Part shown: piece by piece, positions 28,601 through 36,986 of the stretch
Layout of the letters: each line of letters starts with the position of its first letter
Numbering within the stretch: position 1 is the first letter of the stretch
From: RGIG4079 sp045637505
Lineage (GTDB): Bacteria > Bacteroidota > Bacteroidia > Bacteroidales > Muribaculaceae
Direction: 5' to 3'
DNA length: 64,000 nt
Assembly: GCA_045637505.1 (NCBI GenBank)
Contig: JAZTZO010000046.1
Span: 43,473 to 107,472, forward strand
Position numbers and translations under genes: made by a program
The notes under the pieces: generated by a model
Databases searched by the model: none
Seen by the model: only the letters and a program-made list of their open reading frames with translations
Told to the model about the DNA's origin: nothing

Positions 28601-29946
28601 GGTTGGAATGCTTGGATACCAAGACGGTGAAGAGTTGGGGCACGGTTGAGCAACACTGGGTGACCCTTCATAACGTGTTCGAGGATATCCCACACAACAG
28701 GCTCTTTGCGGTCAACGATTTTCTTCGCTGATTTCACTGTCTTAACAATACCACGTTCGATAAGTTTGCGAATAACGAATGGTTTGTAAAGCTCAGCAGC
28801 CATGTTTTTAGGAAGACCACACTCATGCATTTTCAATTCAGGGCCAACGACGATTACCGAACGAGCTGAGTAGTCAACACGTTTACCAAGGAGGTTTTGA
28901 CGGAAACGACCTTGTTTACCCTTAAGGCTATCTGAAAGTGACTTAAGAGGACGGTTAGCGTCGGTCTTAACAGCCGATGATTTGCGTGAGTTGTCGAGCA
29001 ATGAGTCAACAGCTTCTTGAAGCATACGTTTCTCGTTACGTAGAATTACTTCAGGAGCTTTTATCTCGATGAGACGTTTGAGACGATTGTTACGGATGAT
29101 TACACGACGATAAAGGTCGTTCAAGTCACTTGTTGCAAAACGACCACCATCAAGAGGCACCAAAGGACGCAATTCGGGTGGAATTACGGGTACTGCTTGA
29201 AGAATCATCCATTCAGGACGATTTATATTGCGCGAAGCACGGAATGATTCAACAACTTGAAGACGTTTGAGCGCTTCAGTTTTGCGTTGTTGTGAGCCAT
29301 CTGAATCGGCTTGGTGACGCAATTTATATGACAAGTCATCGAGATCGATGCGTTGAAGCAAATCATAGATTGCTTCAGCACCCATCTTAGCGATAAACTT
29401 ATTGGGATCGCTATCTTCGAGAAGTTGGTTTTCTTTTGGCAACTTATCGATGATATCGAAATATTCTTCTTCTGACAAGAGGTCATTTTGTTGCACTCCC
29501 TCTATAGTACCTGGCTGAATAACTACATAACGTTCGTAGTAAATCACAGCATCAAGTTTCTTTGAAGGAAGGCCTAAAAGGTAACCAATCTTGTTGGGCA
29601 AAGAACGGAAATACCAAATGTGGGCTACTGGCACAACAAGTTTGATATGTCCCATGCGTTCACGACGCACTTTCTTTTCGGTAACTTCTACACCACAACG
29701 GTCACACACGATACCTTTATAACGAATGCGTTTGTATTTACCGCAGTGACATTCATAGTCTTTACAAGGACCGAAAATGCGCTCGCAGAACAAACCATCA
29801 CGTTCGGGTTTATACGTACGATAGTTGATGGTTTCGGGTTTCAGCACCTCACCGCTTGATTTTTCCAAAATCTCTTCGGGCGAAGCAAGCCCGATAGTGA
29901 TTTTAGAGAATCCGGTCTTTGTCTTATTTTCTTTTCTAAAAGCCAT
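25693..29946 (-). CDS. rpoC: RNA polymerase subunit beta'
   Basis: 1417 aa, normal for Bacteroidetes. It forms the catalytic cleft with beta. The N-terminal zinc site is Cys66, Cys68, Cys81 and Cys84 (ECHCGK and VCDRCG). The active-site Mg2+ loop is NADFDGDQM at about residue 470, preceded by the bridge to RAPTLHRLGIQAF. The second zinc site is in the CEAKHGVCAKCYG region. It starts 26 bp after rpoB and ends the long ribosomal/polymerase transcript. Confidence 0.98.
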   Translation of the reverse strand: MAFRKENKTKTGFSKITIGLASPEEILEKSSGEVLKPETINYRTYKPERDGLFCERIFGPCKDYECHCGKYKRIRYKGIVCDRCGVEVTEKKVRRERMGHIKLVVPVAHIWYFRSLPNKIGYLLGLPSKKLDAVIYYERYVVIQPGTIEGVQQNDLLSEEEYFDIIDKLPKENQLLEDSDPNKFIAKMGAEAIYDLLQRIDLDDLSYKLRHQADSDGSQQRKTEALKRLQVVESFRASRNINRPEWMILQAVPVIPPELRPLVPLDGGRFATSDLNDLYRRVIIRNNRLKRLIEIKAPEVILRNEKRMLQEAVDSLLDNSRKSSAVKTDANRPLKSLSDSLKGKQGRFRQNLLGKRVDYSARSVIVVGPELKMHECGLPKNMAAELYKPFVIRKLIERGIVKTVKSAKKIVDRKEPVVWDILEHVMKGHPVLLNRAPTLHRLGIQAFQPKMIEGKAIQLHPLACTAFNADFDGDQMAVHLPLGNEAILEAQMLMLGAHNILNPANGAPITVPSQDMVLGLYYITKLRKGDKGEGTKFYGPEEAEIAYNEGRVTLHAPVSVVVDDIDENGNPVTRLIENTSVGRVLVNQYVPKEIGYVNEILSKKSLRGIISKVIKSCGIPRSAQFLDDIKNLGYKMAFKGGLSFNLGDVIIPAEKEELVKEGNAQVQEVLANYSMGFITNNERYNQIIDIWTHVNSRLSDTLMKQISADQQGFNPVYMMLDSGARGSKDQIRQLSGMRGLMAKPQKAGAEGGQIIENPILANFKEGLSVLEYFISTHGARKGLADTALKTADAGYLTRRLVDVAHDVIIHEEDCGTLRGLICTEIKNNDEVVASLGERILGRVSVHDIIDPMTGELIVAAGEEINDAAADRINASPIESVEIRSVLTCEAKHGVCAKCYGRNLATNRLVQKGEAVGVIAAQSIGEPGTQLTLRTFHVGGVASNIAAVSSVTSRYDGALEIDELRTVVTDEVGPNGKPVEVVIGRLAEMRIIEPKTNMMLTNANIPYGSKLYFKNGDTLKKGDVICEWDPFNAVIVSEVAGKIEFNNVIENVTYRVDSDEQTGLREKIIIESKDRTKAPEANIVVANGQILKTYALPVGAHLMVEEGADLKVGEIFVKIPRAAGSAGDITGGLPRVTELFEARNPSNPAIVSEIDGEVNFGKVKRGNREISVTSKLGEVKKYLVPLSKQILVQENDYVRAGTPLSDGAITPADILNIMGPTAVQDYIVNEVQDVYRMQGVKINDKHFEVIVRQMMRKVNILDPGDTGFLEQQVVDKRDFMEENDRIWGKKVVVDAGDSETVKPGQIITARKLRDENSALKRRDLKTIVVRDAVPATSEQILQGITRAALQTSSFMSAASFQETTKVLNEAAINGKTDFLVGMKENVICGHLIPAGTGLREYERLVVTGKDDIDSIFVG

Positions 29947-29972
29947 ATATCAATTGATTATAAAAGCGATTA

Positions 29973-32900
29973 TTATTGTTGTAAATTGATACTCAAGCCT
30001 AAGCCACGGAGTTCGTGTAGGAGCACGTTGAGAGATTCAGGAATACCAGCAGATGGCATAGGATCACCCTTAACGATAGCTTCATAGGCTCTGCTTCGAC
30101 CGGTAACGTCGTCACTCTTAACGGTGAGAATTTCTTGGAGGATGTGAGCTGCGCCGAATGCTTCAAGCGCCCAAACTTCCATTTCCCCGAAACGTTGACC
30201 ACCAAATTGAGCTTTACCGCCGAGAGGTTGCTGAGTAATAAGTGAGTATGGACCAATGCTACGAGCGTGCATCTTGTCTTCAACCATGTGACCAAGTTTC
30301 AACATGTAGATAACACCCACTGTTGCTGGTTGGTCAAAACGTTCACCAGTGCCACCATCATAGAGATATGTGCGGCCATAACGTGGAAGACCAGCCTTAT
30401 CGGTCCATTCATTGAGGTCGTCGAGACTTGCTCCATCAAAGATAGGAGTAGCAAATTTTTCGCCCAATTCGCGACCAGCCCAACCGAGTACAGTTTCGAA
30501 AATCTGTCCAAGGTTCATACGAGAAGGCACACCAAGTGGGTTCAATACGATATCAACAGTAGTACCATCGGCAAGGAATGGCATATCTTCTTGGCGAACG
30601 ATACGCGACACAATACCCTTGTTACCGTGGCGACCTGCCATCTTATCCCCTACGCTGATTTTACGTTTCTTAGCAACGTAAACTTTTGCCATTTGCATGA
30701 TACCTGTAGGAAGTTCGTCACCAATTGATTGGTCAAATTTCTTACGGCGCAATTCAGCATCAATCTCTTTTGATTTGCGGAGATAGTTGACAATAGTTGC
30801 ACGAATCATATCATTCTTATGAGCATCGCTTGTCCACTTGCTGAGGTTGATTGTATCATAATCGATTTCTTTCAACACTGCAGCAGAGAATTTAGAGCCC
30901 TTAGCAATGATTTCTGATCCTATAAAGTCTTTAACACCTTGTGAAGTCTTGCCCGAAGTCAATACGAGAAGTTTTTCTACAAGCACATCTTTAAGTGCAT
31001 TGAGTTTTGTTTCGTATTCTTCTTCAAGTTTAGGCATCAAAGAGTTAGCACCTTTTGTTTTCTTCTTTTTCGCAGCGCGAGAGAAGAGATTAGTTCCGAT
31101 AATAACACCCTTGAGTGAAGGATTAGCTTTGAGTGAAGCATCTTTCACATCACCAGCTTTATCACCAAAAATTGCACGAAGAAGTTTTTCTTCGGGAGTT
31201 GGGTCAGATTCACCTTTAGGAGTAATCTTACCAATGAGGATATCGCCAGGACCTACATGAGCACCAACGCGAATGATACCACGTTCGTCGAGGTCTTTAG
31301 TTGCATCTTCACTCACGTTAGGAATGTCAGAAGTCAATTCTTCCATACCACGCTTAGTTTCACGCACTTCGAGTGAATACTCATCAACGTGAACCGAAGT
31401 GAGGATATCTTCACGAACCACACGTTCGTTCAACACGATAGCATCCTCATAGTTGTAACCCTTCCATGGCATGAACGCCACTTTGAGGTTGCGACCAAGA
31501 GCCAACTCACCTTTTTCGGTTGAATAACCTTCAGTAAGGATTTCACCAGTGTCAACACGTTGACCTTTTTCGCAAATAGGACGAAGGTCGATAGTGGTGC
31601 TTTGGTTTGTCTTACGGAATTTAGGAATACTATATTCTTTAACAGCACTTTCAAATGAAACAAATTCTTCATCTTCGGTGCGGTCATAACGAATGCGAAT
31701 AACGCGAGAGTCAACATATTCGATAACACCAGGACCTTCAGCAGTAATTTGAGTGCGAGAATCGCGAATCAACTGACCTTCAAGACCGGTACCAACGATA
31801 GGAGCCTCTGAAATCAACACAGGAACAGCTTGACGCATCATGTTAGATCCCATCAACGCACGGTTAGCGTCATCGTGTTCAAGGAATGGGATAAGAGAAG
31901 CTGCGATAGAAGCAATTTGTGTTGGAGAAACGTCCATAAGTTCCACTTCGCCAGGAGCTACGATAGGGAAATCGGCATCAAGGCGAGCCTTAACACGATC
32001 GCGTACAAATGTACCATCATCGTTCAATGGAGCATTACCTTGAGCGATAACCTTACCCTCTTCGATTTCAGCTGCAAGATATACAACTTCATCATTATTT
32101 AGATTAACTTTAGCGTTCTCAACCTGACGATAAGGAGTTACGATAAAGCCAAGTTCATTAATCTTTGCATATACACAAAGAGAAGAGATAAGACCGATGT
32201 TAGGACCTTCAGGAGTTTCAATCGGACAAAGACGTCCGTAGTGAGTATAGTGAACGTCACGAACCTCGAAACCTGCACGCTCACGAGAGAGACCGCCAGG
32301 ACCGAGAGCCGACATACGGCGTTTATGGGTCATTTCAGCCAATGGGTTGGTTTGATCCATAAATTGTGACAAAGCATTAGTTCCAAAGTAAGAATTGATA
32401 ACCGAAGAGATAGTCTTCGCATTAATCAAATCGATAGGTGTAAACACTTCATTATCGCGCACATTCATGCGTTCACGAATAGTGCGTGACATACGAGCCA
32501 ACCCTACACCAAATTGATTGTAAAGTTGTTCGCCAACAGTGCGTACACGACGGTTGCTCAAGTGGTCAATATCGTCAACATCAGTTTTTGAGTTAATGAG
32601 TTCGATTAGATACTTAATGATGGCGATAATATCCTCTTTAGTGAGCACCTTAACTTCCATGGGGATACCGAGATCCAACTTCTTGTTGATACGGTAACGA
32701 CCCACTTCGCCGAGGTCATAACGTTTTTCAGAGAAGAAAAGATTAGTGATGACTTCGCGCGCACTTGCATCATCGGGTGGCTCCGCGTTACGGAGTTGGC
32801 GATAGATGTATTGGATAGCCTCTTTTTCAGAGTTACTTGTATCTTTTTGAAGAGTGTTAAAGATAATTGAGTAGTCGCTTGTATTTACATCTTCTTTATG

Positions 32901-33785
32901 AAGAAGGATGTGGCTTACACCCGACTCTAGGATTTCTTCGATATGTTCCTCTTCAAGCACAATTTCGCGGTCAAGAACCACGTCATTACGCTCAATAGAA
33001 ACAACCTCACCGGTATCTTCATCAACGAAATCCTCTACCCATGTTTTGAGAACACGAGCAGCGAGTTTGCGACCAACAGCCTTTTTAAGATTAGTTTTAT
33101 TTACTTTGAGTTCCTCTGCAAGACCAAAAATTTCAATAATGTCTTTATCACTTTCAAGACCAATAGCACGCAAAAGAGTTGTTACAGGTAACTTTTTCTT
33201 ACGGTCGATGTAGGCATACATCACATTATTGATGTCGGTAGCAAATTCAATCCATGAGCCACGGAAAGGAATAATACGAGCCGAATATAATTTTGTACCA
33301 TTGGCATGAGTACTTTGACCAAAGAATACACCAGGAGAACGGTGCAACTGTGACACTACAACACGCTCAGCACCATTAATAACAAAAGTACCCTTCTCGG
33401 TCATATAAGGAATAGGACCAAGATATACATCCTGAATCACTGTATCAAAATCTTCGTGATCAGGGTCGGTACAATAAAGCTTTAGTTTTGCTTTTAAAGG
33501 CACACTATATGTTAATCCACGCTCAAGACATTCGTCGATAGTGTAGCGAGGTGGATCGATATAATAATCGAGGAACTCAAGAACGAAATTATTACGAGTG
33601 TCGGCAATAGGGAAATTCTCAGCAAACACTTTGTAAAGCCCCTCGTTGTTTCTCTTCTCGGGAGGAGTGTCTAATTGTAAAAAGTCATGAAACGACTTTA
33701 ACTGTACCTCTAAGAAATCGGGATAAGGAAGTGGATTCTTAACCGAGGCAAAGTTAATTCTGTTTTTTGTAGTTGAAACTGACAT
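29973..33785 (-). CDS. rpoB: RNA polymerase subunit beta
   Basis: 1270 aa. The rifampicin region reads LSQFMDQTNPLAEMTHKRR followed by MSALGPGGL, with the residues equivalent to E. coli Asp516, His526 and Ser531 all wild type. The catalytic-core signatures (GRHGNKGIVS, then MPFLADGTTVDIVLNPLGVP) are present. It lies about 100 bp downstream of rplL, with a terminator-like hairpin between, so its level is probably set by partial read-through. Confidence 0.98.
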   Translation of the reverse strand: MSVSTTKNRINFASVKNPLPYPDFLEVQLKSFHDFLQLDTPPEKRNNEGLYKVFAENFPIADTRNNFVLEFLDYYIDPPRYTIDECLERGLTYSVPLKAKLKLYCTDPDHEDFDTVIQDVYLGPIPYMTEKGTFVINGAERVVVSQLHRSPGVFFGQSTHANGTKLYSARIIPFRGSWIEFATDINNVMYAYIDRKKKLPVTTLLRAIGLESDKDIIEIFGLAEELKVNKTNLKKAVGRKLAARVLKTWVEDFVDEDTGEVVSIERNDVVLDREIVLEEEHIEEILESGVSHILLHKEDVNTSDYSIIFNTLQKDTSNSEKEAIQYIYRQLRNAEPPDDASAREVITNLFFSEKRYDLGEVGRYRINKKLDLGIPMEVKVLTKEDIIAIIKYLIELINSKTDVDDIDHLSNRRVRTVGEQLYNQFGVGLARMSRTIRERMNVRDNEVFTPIDLINAKTISSVINSYFGTNALSQFMDQTNPLAEMTHKRRMSALGPGGLSRERAGFEVRDVHYTHYGRLCPIETPEGPNIGLISSLCVYAKINELGFIVTPYRQVENAKVNLNNDEVVYLAAEIEEGKVIAQGNAPLNDDGTFVRDRVKARLDADFPIVAPGEVELMDVSPTQIASIAASLIPFLEHDDANRALMGSNMMRQAVPVLISEAPIVGTGLEGQLIRDSRTQITAEGPGVIEYVDSRVIRIRYDRTEDEEFVSFESAVKEYSIPKFRKTNQSTTIDLRPICEKGQRVDTGEILTEGYSTEKGELALGRNLKVAFMPWKGYNYEDAIVLNERVVREDILTSVHVDEYSLEVRETKRGMEELTSDIPNVSEDATKDLDERGIIRVGAHVGPGDILIGKITPKGESDPTPEEKLLRAIFGDKAGDVKDASLKANPSLKGVIIGTNLFSRAAKKKKTKGANSLMPKLEEEYETKLNALKDVLVEKLLVLTSGKTSQGVKDFIGSEIIAKGSKFSAAVLKEIDYDTINLSKWTSDAHKNDMIRATIVNYLRKSKEIDAELRRKKFDQSIGDELPTGIMQMAKVYVAKKRKISVGDKMAGRHGNKGIVSRIVRQEDMPFLADGTTVDIVLNPLGVPSRMNLGQIFETVLGWAGRELGEKFATPIFDGASLDDLNEWTDKAGLPRYGRTYLYDGGTGERFDQPATVGVIYMLKLGHMVEDKMHARSIGPYSLITQQPLGGKAQFGGQRFGEMEVWALEAFGAAHILQEILTVKSDDVTGRSRAYEAIVKGDPMPSAGIPESLNVLLHELRGLGLSINLQQ

Positions 33786-33825
33786 CTAAAATAACGTTAA
33801 AGGGAACTCAAATTAAAAAATAACA

Positions 33826-33866
33826 CAAAAAGGTTAAGAATCATCCGTCGAGAGGACTCTTAACCT
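33826..33866 (-). terminator. Attenuator-like hairpin between rplL and rpoB
   Basis: On the minus strand AGGTTAAGAGTC pairs with GATTCTTAACCT (one mismatch), followed by TTTTTG. It sits in the only long gap of the rplK-rpoC block. A second small stem (CCTGATTTTCAGG on the minus strand, 33872-33884) precedes it. Confidence 0.7.
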
Positions 33867-33889
33867 ATTTACCTGAAAATCAGGCAATA

Positions 33890-34264
33890 TTATTTAAGTT
33901 CAACTTCAGCGCCAGCTTCTTCGAGTTGCTTTTTAAGACCTTCTGCTTCTGATTTAGCAAGACCTTCTTTAACTACTGAAGGAGTACCATCTACCATTTC
34001 TTTAGCTTCTTTCAAGCCAAGACCAGTAAGTTCTTTTACAAGTTTAACAACTGCAAGTTTGCTTGCACCAGCGTTTTTAAGAACTACATCGAAAGAATCT
34101 TTTTCTTCAGCTGCAGCTGCACCAGCAGCAGCAGGAGCAGCAACAGCAACAGCTGCTGCAGCAGGTTCGATACCGTATTCTTCTTTAAGGATTTGAGCAA
34201 GTTCGTTTACTTCTTTTACTGAGAGGTTAACTAATTGTTCTGCAAAAGCTTTTAAATCTGCCAT
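33890..34264 (-). CDS. rplL: Ribosomal protein bL12 (L7/L12)
   Basis: 124 aa, normal length. Stalk protein that recruits translation factors. It has an N-terminal dimerisation helix, an Ala-rich hinge (about residues 36-52) and the C-terminal domain with LGLKEAKEMVDGTPSVVKEG and a Lys/Glu-rich end. It lies 37 bp after rplJ. Confidence 0.98.
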   Translation of the reverse strand: MADLKAFAEQLVNLSVKEVNELAQILKEEYGIEPAAAAVAVAAPAAAGAAAAEEKDSFDVVLKNAGASKLAVVKLVKELTGLGLKEAKEMVDGTPSVVKEGLAKSEAEGLKKQLEEAGAEVELK

Positions 34265-34301
34265 TTTAGTATTTATTTAATTGATTATTTTTTTCGGTTA
34301 A

Positions 34302-34820
34302 TTATTTGTTTGATAATGTTTCAAGGATGCCGTGAAGTTTAGTTCCACCTGAAGTAAGAGCTGAAACAACATTCTTCGCTGGAGATTGAAGAAGAGCGAT
34401 AACGTCGGCAATAAGTTCGTTTTTGCTCTTGATGTTAGCAAGAGTTTCGAGTTGATCAGCACCAACATATACTGTTTCTTCAACATAAGCAGCCTTCAAA
34501 CGAGGAAGAGTATCATCCTTCTTAACAATGCTCTTGATGAGTTTTGCAGGAGCGTTACCTACGTTAGAACACATCAATGAAGAAGAGCCTTTCAAAGTAG
34601 GATAGAGTTCGCTGAAGTCGCCGTCAAGAGATTCTAACGCTTTTTTAAGCATAGTATTCTTAACAACCATCAACTTAACGTCAGCTTTGAAACAAGCTTT
34701 GCGCAAAGCAGCAGTTTTTTCAGCGTCCAAACCGGCAGTTTCGGTCACATAAAAGCAGCTATACTCTTTAAGAGTTGCTACGATTTTTTCTATAACGAGT
34801 GATTTATCTTCTTTTTTCAT
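34302..34820 (-). CDS. rplJ: Ribosomal protein uL10
   Basis: 172 aa. Base of the L12 stalk. The N-terminal 23S-binding part carries CFYVTETAGLDAEKTAALRK and VVKNTMLKKALE, and the C-terminal helix binds L12. Between rplA and rplL as usual; in many bacteria the L10-L12 complex represses its own leader. Confidence 0.97.
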   Translation of the reverse strand: MKKEDKSLVIEKIVATLKEYSCFYVTETAGLDAEKTAALRKACFKADVKLMVVKNTMLKKALESLDGDFSELYPTLKGSSSLMCSNVGNAPAKLIKSIVKKDDTLPRLKAAYVEETVYVGADQLETLANIKSKNELIADVIALLQSPAKNVVSALTSGGTKLHGILETLSNK

Positions 34821-34841
34821 TTTCTACTTAACTTTTAAAGA

Positions 34842-35537
34842 TTAATCGTCGATAGACTTAGAGTCAACCTTAACACCGGGACTCATAGTACTTGAGAGAT
34901 AAATACTCTTAATATAGGTACCCTTAGCAGTAGCAGGTTTTAGCTTGATGAGAGTGTTGACAAACTCACGAGCATTTTCCTTCATTTGTTCGGGTGTAAA
35001 CGATACTTTACCGATTGATGAGTGAACGATACCATTCTTATCGACCTTGAAGTCAATCTTACCTTTTTTCACTTCTTCGACAGCCTTAGCAACGTCCATA
35101 GTCACAGTGCCACTTTTTGGGTTAGGCATCAAGCCACGAGGACCAAGAACACGACCGAGAGCACCAATCTTACCCATAATAGCAGGTTGAGTGATGATTA
35201 CATCGATATCAGTCCATCCACCTTTGATCTTTTCAATATATTCATCAAGACCAACATAGTCAGCACCAGCAGCTTTAGCAGCAGCTTCAGCGTCGGGATT
35301 GCAGAGTACAAGCACTTTTACTTGCTTGCCAGTACCATGGGGCAATGTAACAACACCGCGCACCATTTGATTAGCCTTACGTGGATCTACGCCAAGACGC
35401 ACATCAATATCAAGCGATGCATCAAATTTAGTGAAAGTGATTTCTTTCACTTTTTCAACCGCTTCCGCAAGAGTGTAAGTCTTCCCAGCTTCAATCTTCT
35501 CTAAAGCCAACTTTTGATTTTTTGTAAGTTTACTCAT
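34842..35537 (-). CDS. rplA: Ribosomal protein uL1
   Basis: 231 aa. 23S L1-stalk protein and, in other bacteria, translational repressor of the rplKA mRNA. The signature GRVLGPRGLMPNPKSGTVT is present, with the N-terminal DASLDIDVRLGVDPRKANQ. Starts 15 bp after rplK. Confidence 0.98.
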   Translation of the reverse strand: MSKLTKNQKLALEKIEAGKTYTLAEAVEKVKEITFTKFDASLDIDVRLGVDPRKANQMVRGVVTLPHGTGKQVKVLVLCNPDAEAAAKAAGADYVGLDEYIEKIKGGWTDIDVIITQPAIMGKIGALGRVLGPRGLMPNPKSGTVTMDVAKAVEEVKKGKIDFKVDKNGIVHSSIGKVSFTPEQMKENAREFVNTLIKLKPATAKGTYIKSIYLSSTMSPGVKVDSKSIDD

Positions 35538-35552
35538 TTCAATTGAAGTTTA

Positions 35553-35996
35553 TTAGTTATTTCCAGGGAATTCCCCTTTTACGGTGATACCCATACTTCT
35601 GGCTGTACCTGCAACCATTTTCATTGCAGATTCCACAGTAAAACAGTTCAAATCGGGCATTTTGTCTTCAGCAATCACTTTCACTTGTTCCCAAGTGATT
35701 TCCGCAATCTTAGAACGGTTGGGTTGTGCCGAACCACTCTTCTTTTTGCTCACTTCAAGAAGTTGAACAGCAACAGGAGGAGTCTTTACAACGAAGTCAA
35801 AGCTCTTATCGGTATAGTAAGTGATTACTACAGGAAGAACTTTACCTGCTTTGTCTTGAGTGCGGGCATTAAATTGCTTGCAAAACTCCATGATGTTAAT
35901 ACCCTTAGAACCCAAAGCGGGACCTACGGGAGGAGATGGATTTGCTGCGCCACCTTTAATCTGCAATTTGATCTGTCCAGCAATTTCTTTAGCCAT
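35553..35996 (-). CDS. rplK: Ribosomal protein uL11
   Basis: 147 aa. Binds the GTPase-associated centre of 23S rRNA. IKGGAANPSPPVGPALGSKG is the conserved N-terminal proline-rich segment and the C-terminal RNA-binding part ends in GTARSMGITVKG. First ribosomal gene after nusG. Confidence 0.98.
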   Translation of the reverse strand: MAKEIAGQIKLQIKGGAANPSPPVGPALGSKGINIMEFCKQFNARTQDKAGKVLPVVITYYTDKSFDFVVKTPPVAVQLLEVSKKKSGSAQPNRSKIAEITWEQVKVIAEDKMPDLNCFTVESAMKMVAGTARSMGITVKGEFPGNN

Positions 35997-36063
35997 TTTG
36001 TAAAACTTAATTTAATTTGTTAAATTTGAAATTGTAAATAACCGATATTCGTAACCACACCAA

Positions 36064-36609
36064 TTATTCACGTTCTACTTGAGAATTTTCCAATTCCAAT
36101 GGAGTTCTTCTTCCGAAGATCTTAACCATAACCTTGAGTTTCTTCTTCTCGGCATTCACCTCTTCAATTACACCAGAGAAACCACTGAAAGGGCCATAAT
36201 TTACTTTCACTGTTTCACCAACGATATAATCGCTTTCTTCGGTGATTTGATGCATTTCATCGGCCAAACCGAGCATGCGCTTAACTTCGCTCTCACGCAA
36301 AGGTTCTGGAGCTGAGCCCTTACCTTTACCTCCGAGGAAGTCAATCACATTAGTAGTGTTACGCAATTCGTGCACCACTTCGCCTTGAAGATCAGCTTCA
36401 ACAAAAACATAACCAGAATAAAGGTTCTTTTCTTTAACAACCTTTTTTCCGTTACGCACTGTTAAAACTTTCTCAGTGGGAATCAATACTTGAAAAACAT
36501 ATTTGCCAAGGTCAGTGTTACGGATAGACGCATCCAAAACTTCCTTAACCTTAGCCTCTTTACCTGAAATGGCACGCAAAACGTACCATGCTCTTTTTCC
36601 TTCAGCCAT
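36064..36609 (-). CDS. nusG: Transcription elongation/antitermination factor NusG
   Basis: 181 aa from the ATG at 36607-36609; an upstream GTG at 36619-36621 in the same frame would add four residues and is less likely. The N-terminal NGN domain starts RAWYVLRAISGKEAKV, with LYSGYVFVEADL. The C-terminal KOW domain is VGETVKVNYGPFSGFSGVIEEV. It links RNA polymerase with the ribosome or Rho. Follows secE by about 20 bp. Confidence 0.96.
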   Translation of the reverse strand: MAEGKRAWYVLRAISGKEAKVKEVLDASIRNTDLGKYVFQVLIPTEKVLTVRNGKKVVKEKNLYSGYVFVEADLQGEVVHELRNTTNVIDFLGGKGKGSAPEPLRESEVKRMLGLADEMHQITEESDYIVGETVKVNYGPFSGFSGVIEEVNAEKKKLKVMVKIFGRRTPLELENSQVERE

Positions 36610-36629
36610 TGACTTCTCCACCTTTAAAA

Positions 36630-36821
36630 TTAAGCACCAAAGCTATAGATTAATTTCATCAAGTGCTCTACAACATAGTCCATGAAAAATATTATCAAAG
36701 CGATAATGACGGAAGCAATCATGACTATGATAGCGCTCTTGATTAACTGCTTTTTGGTAGGCCAAGATGTCTTATAACGAAGTTCTTCGTAAGACTCTTG
36801 TATATTCGTAAGTAGTTTCAT
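36630..36821 (-). CDS. secE: Preprotein translocase subunit SecE
   Basis: 63 aa, the short single-helix form usual outside Proteobacteria. ELRYKTSWPTKKQLIKSA is the conserved amphipathic helix, followed by one membrane segment (IIVMIASVIIALIIFFMDYV). Part of SecYEG. Located between tRNA-Trp and nusG, the classic position. Confidence 0.95.
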   Translation of the reverse strand: MKLLTNIQESYEELRYKTSWPTKKQLIKSAIIVMIASVIIALIIFFMDYVVEHLMKLIYSFGA

Positions 36822-36843
36822 TTCTATTAATATTCTTTTATAG

Positions 36844-36916
36844 CACAGGTTGAGAGGCTCGAACTCCCGACACCTGGTTTTGGAGACCAGTGCTCTACCA
36901 ACTGAGCTAAACCTGT
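36844..36916 (-). tRNA. tRNA-Trp (CCA)
   Basis: 73 nt. Acceptor ACAGGTT/AACCTGT is fully paired with discriminator G; the anticodon loop CTCCAAA gives CCA; the T arm has GTTCGAG. It sits between tuf and secE, as in many bacteria. Confidence 0.97.
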
Positions 36917-36921
36917 ATGTT

Positions 36922-36962
36922 AAAAAACCGGTCCTTCGTTGGAGTCCTCAAAAGGACCGGTT
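36922..36962 (-). terminator. Intrinsic terminator after tuf
   Basis: On the minus strand AACCGGTCCTT pairs perfectly with AAGGACCGGTT, followed by a T run. It separates tuf from tRNA-Trp-secE, so read-through or a further promoter must serve secE onward. Confidence 0.85.
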
Positions 36963-36986
36963 AAATTTATTATAAGTTAAAACTTA

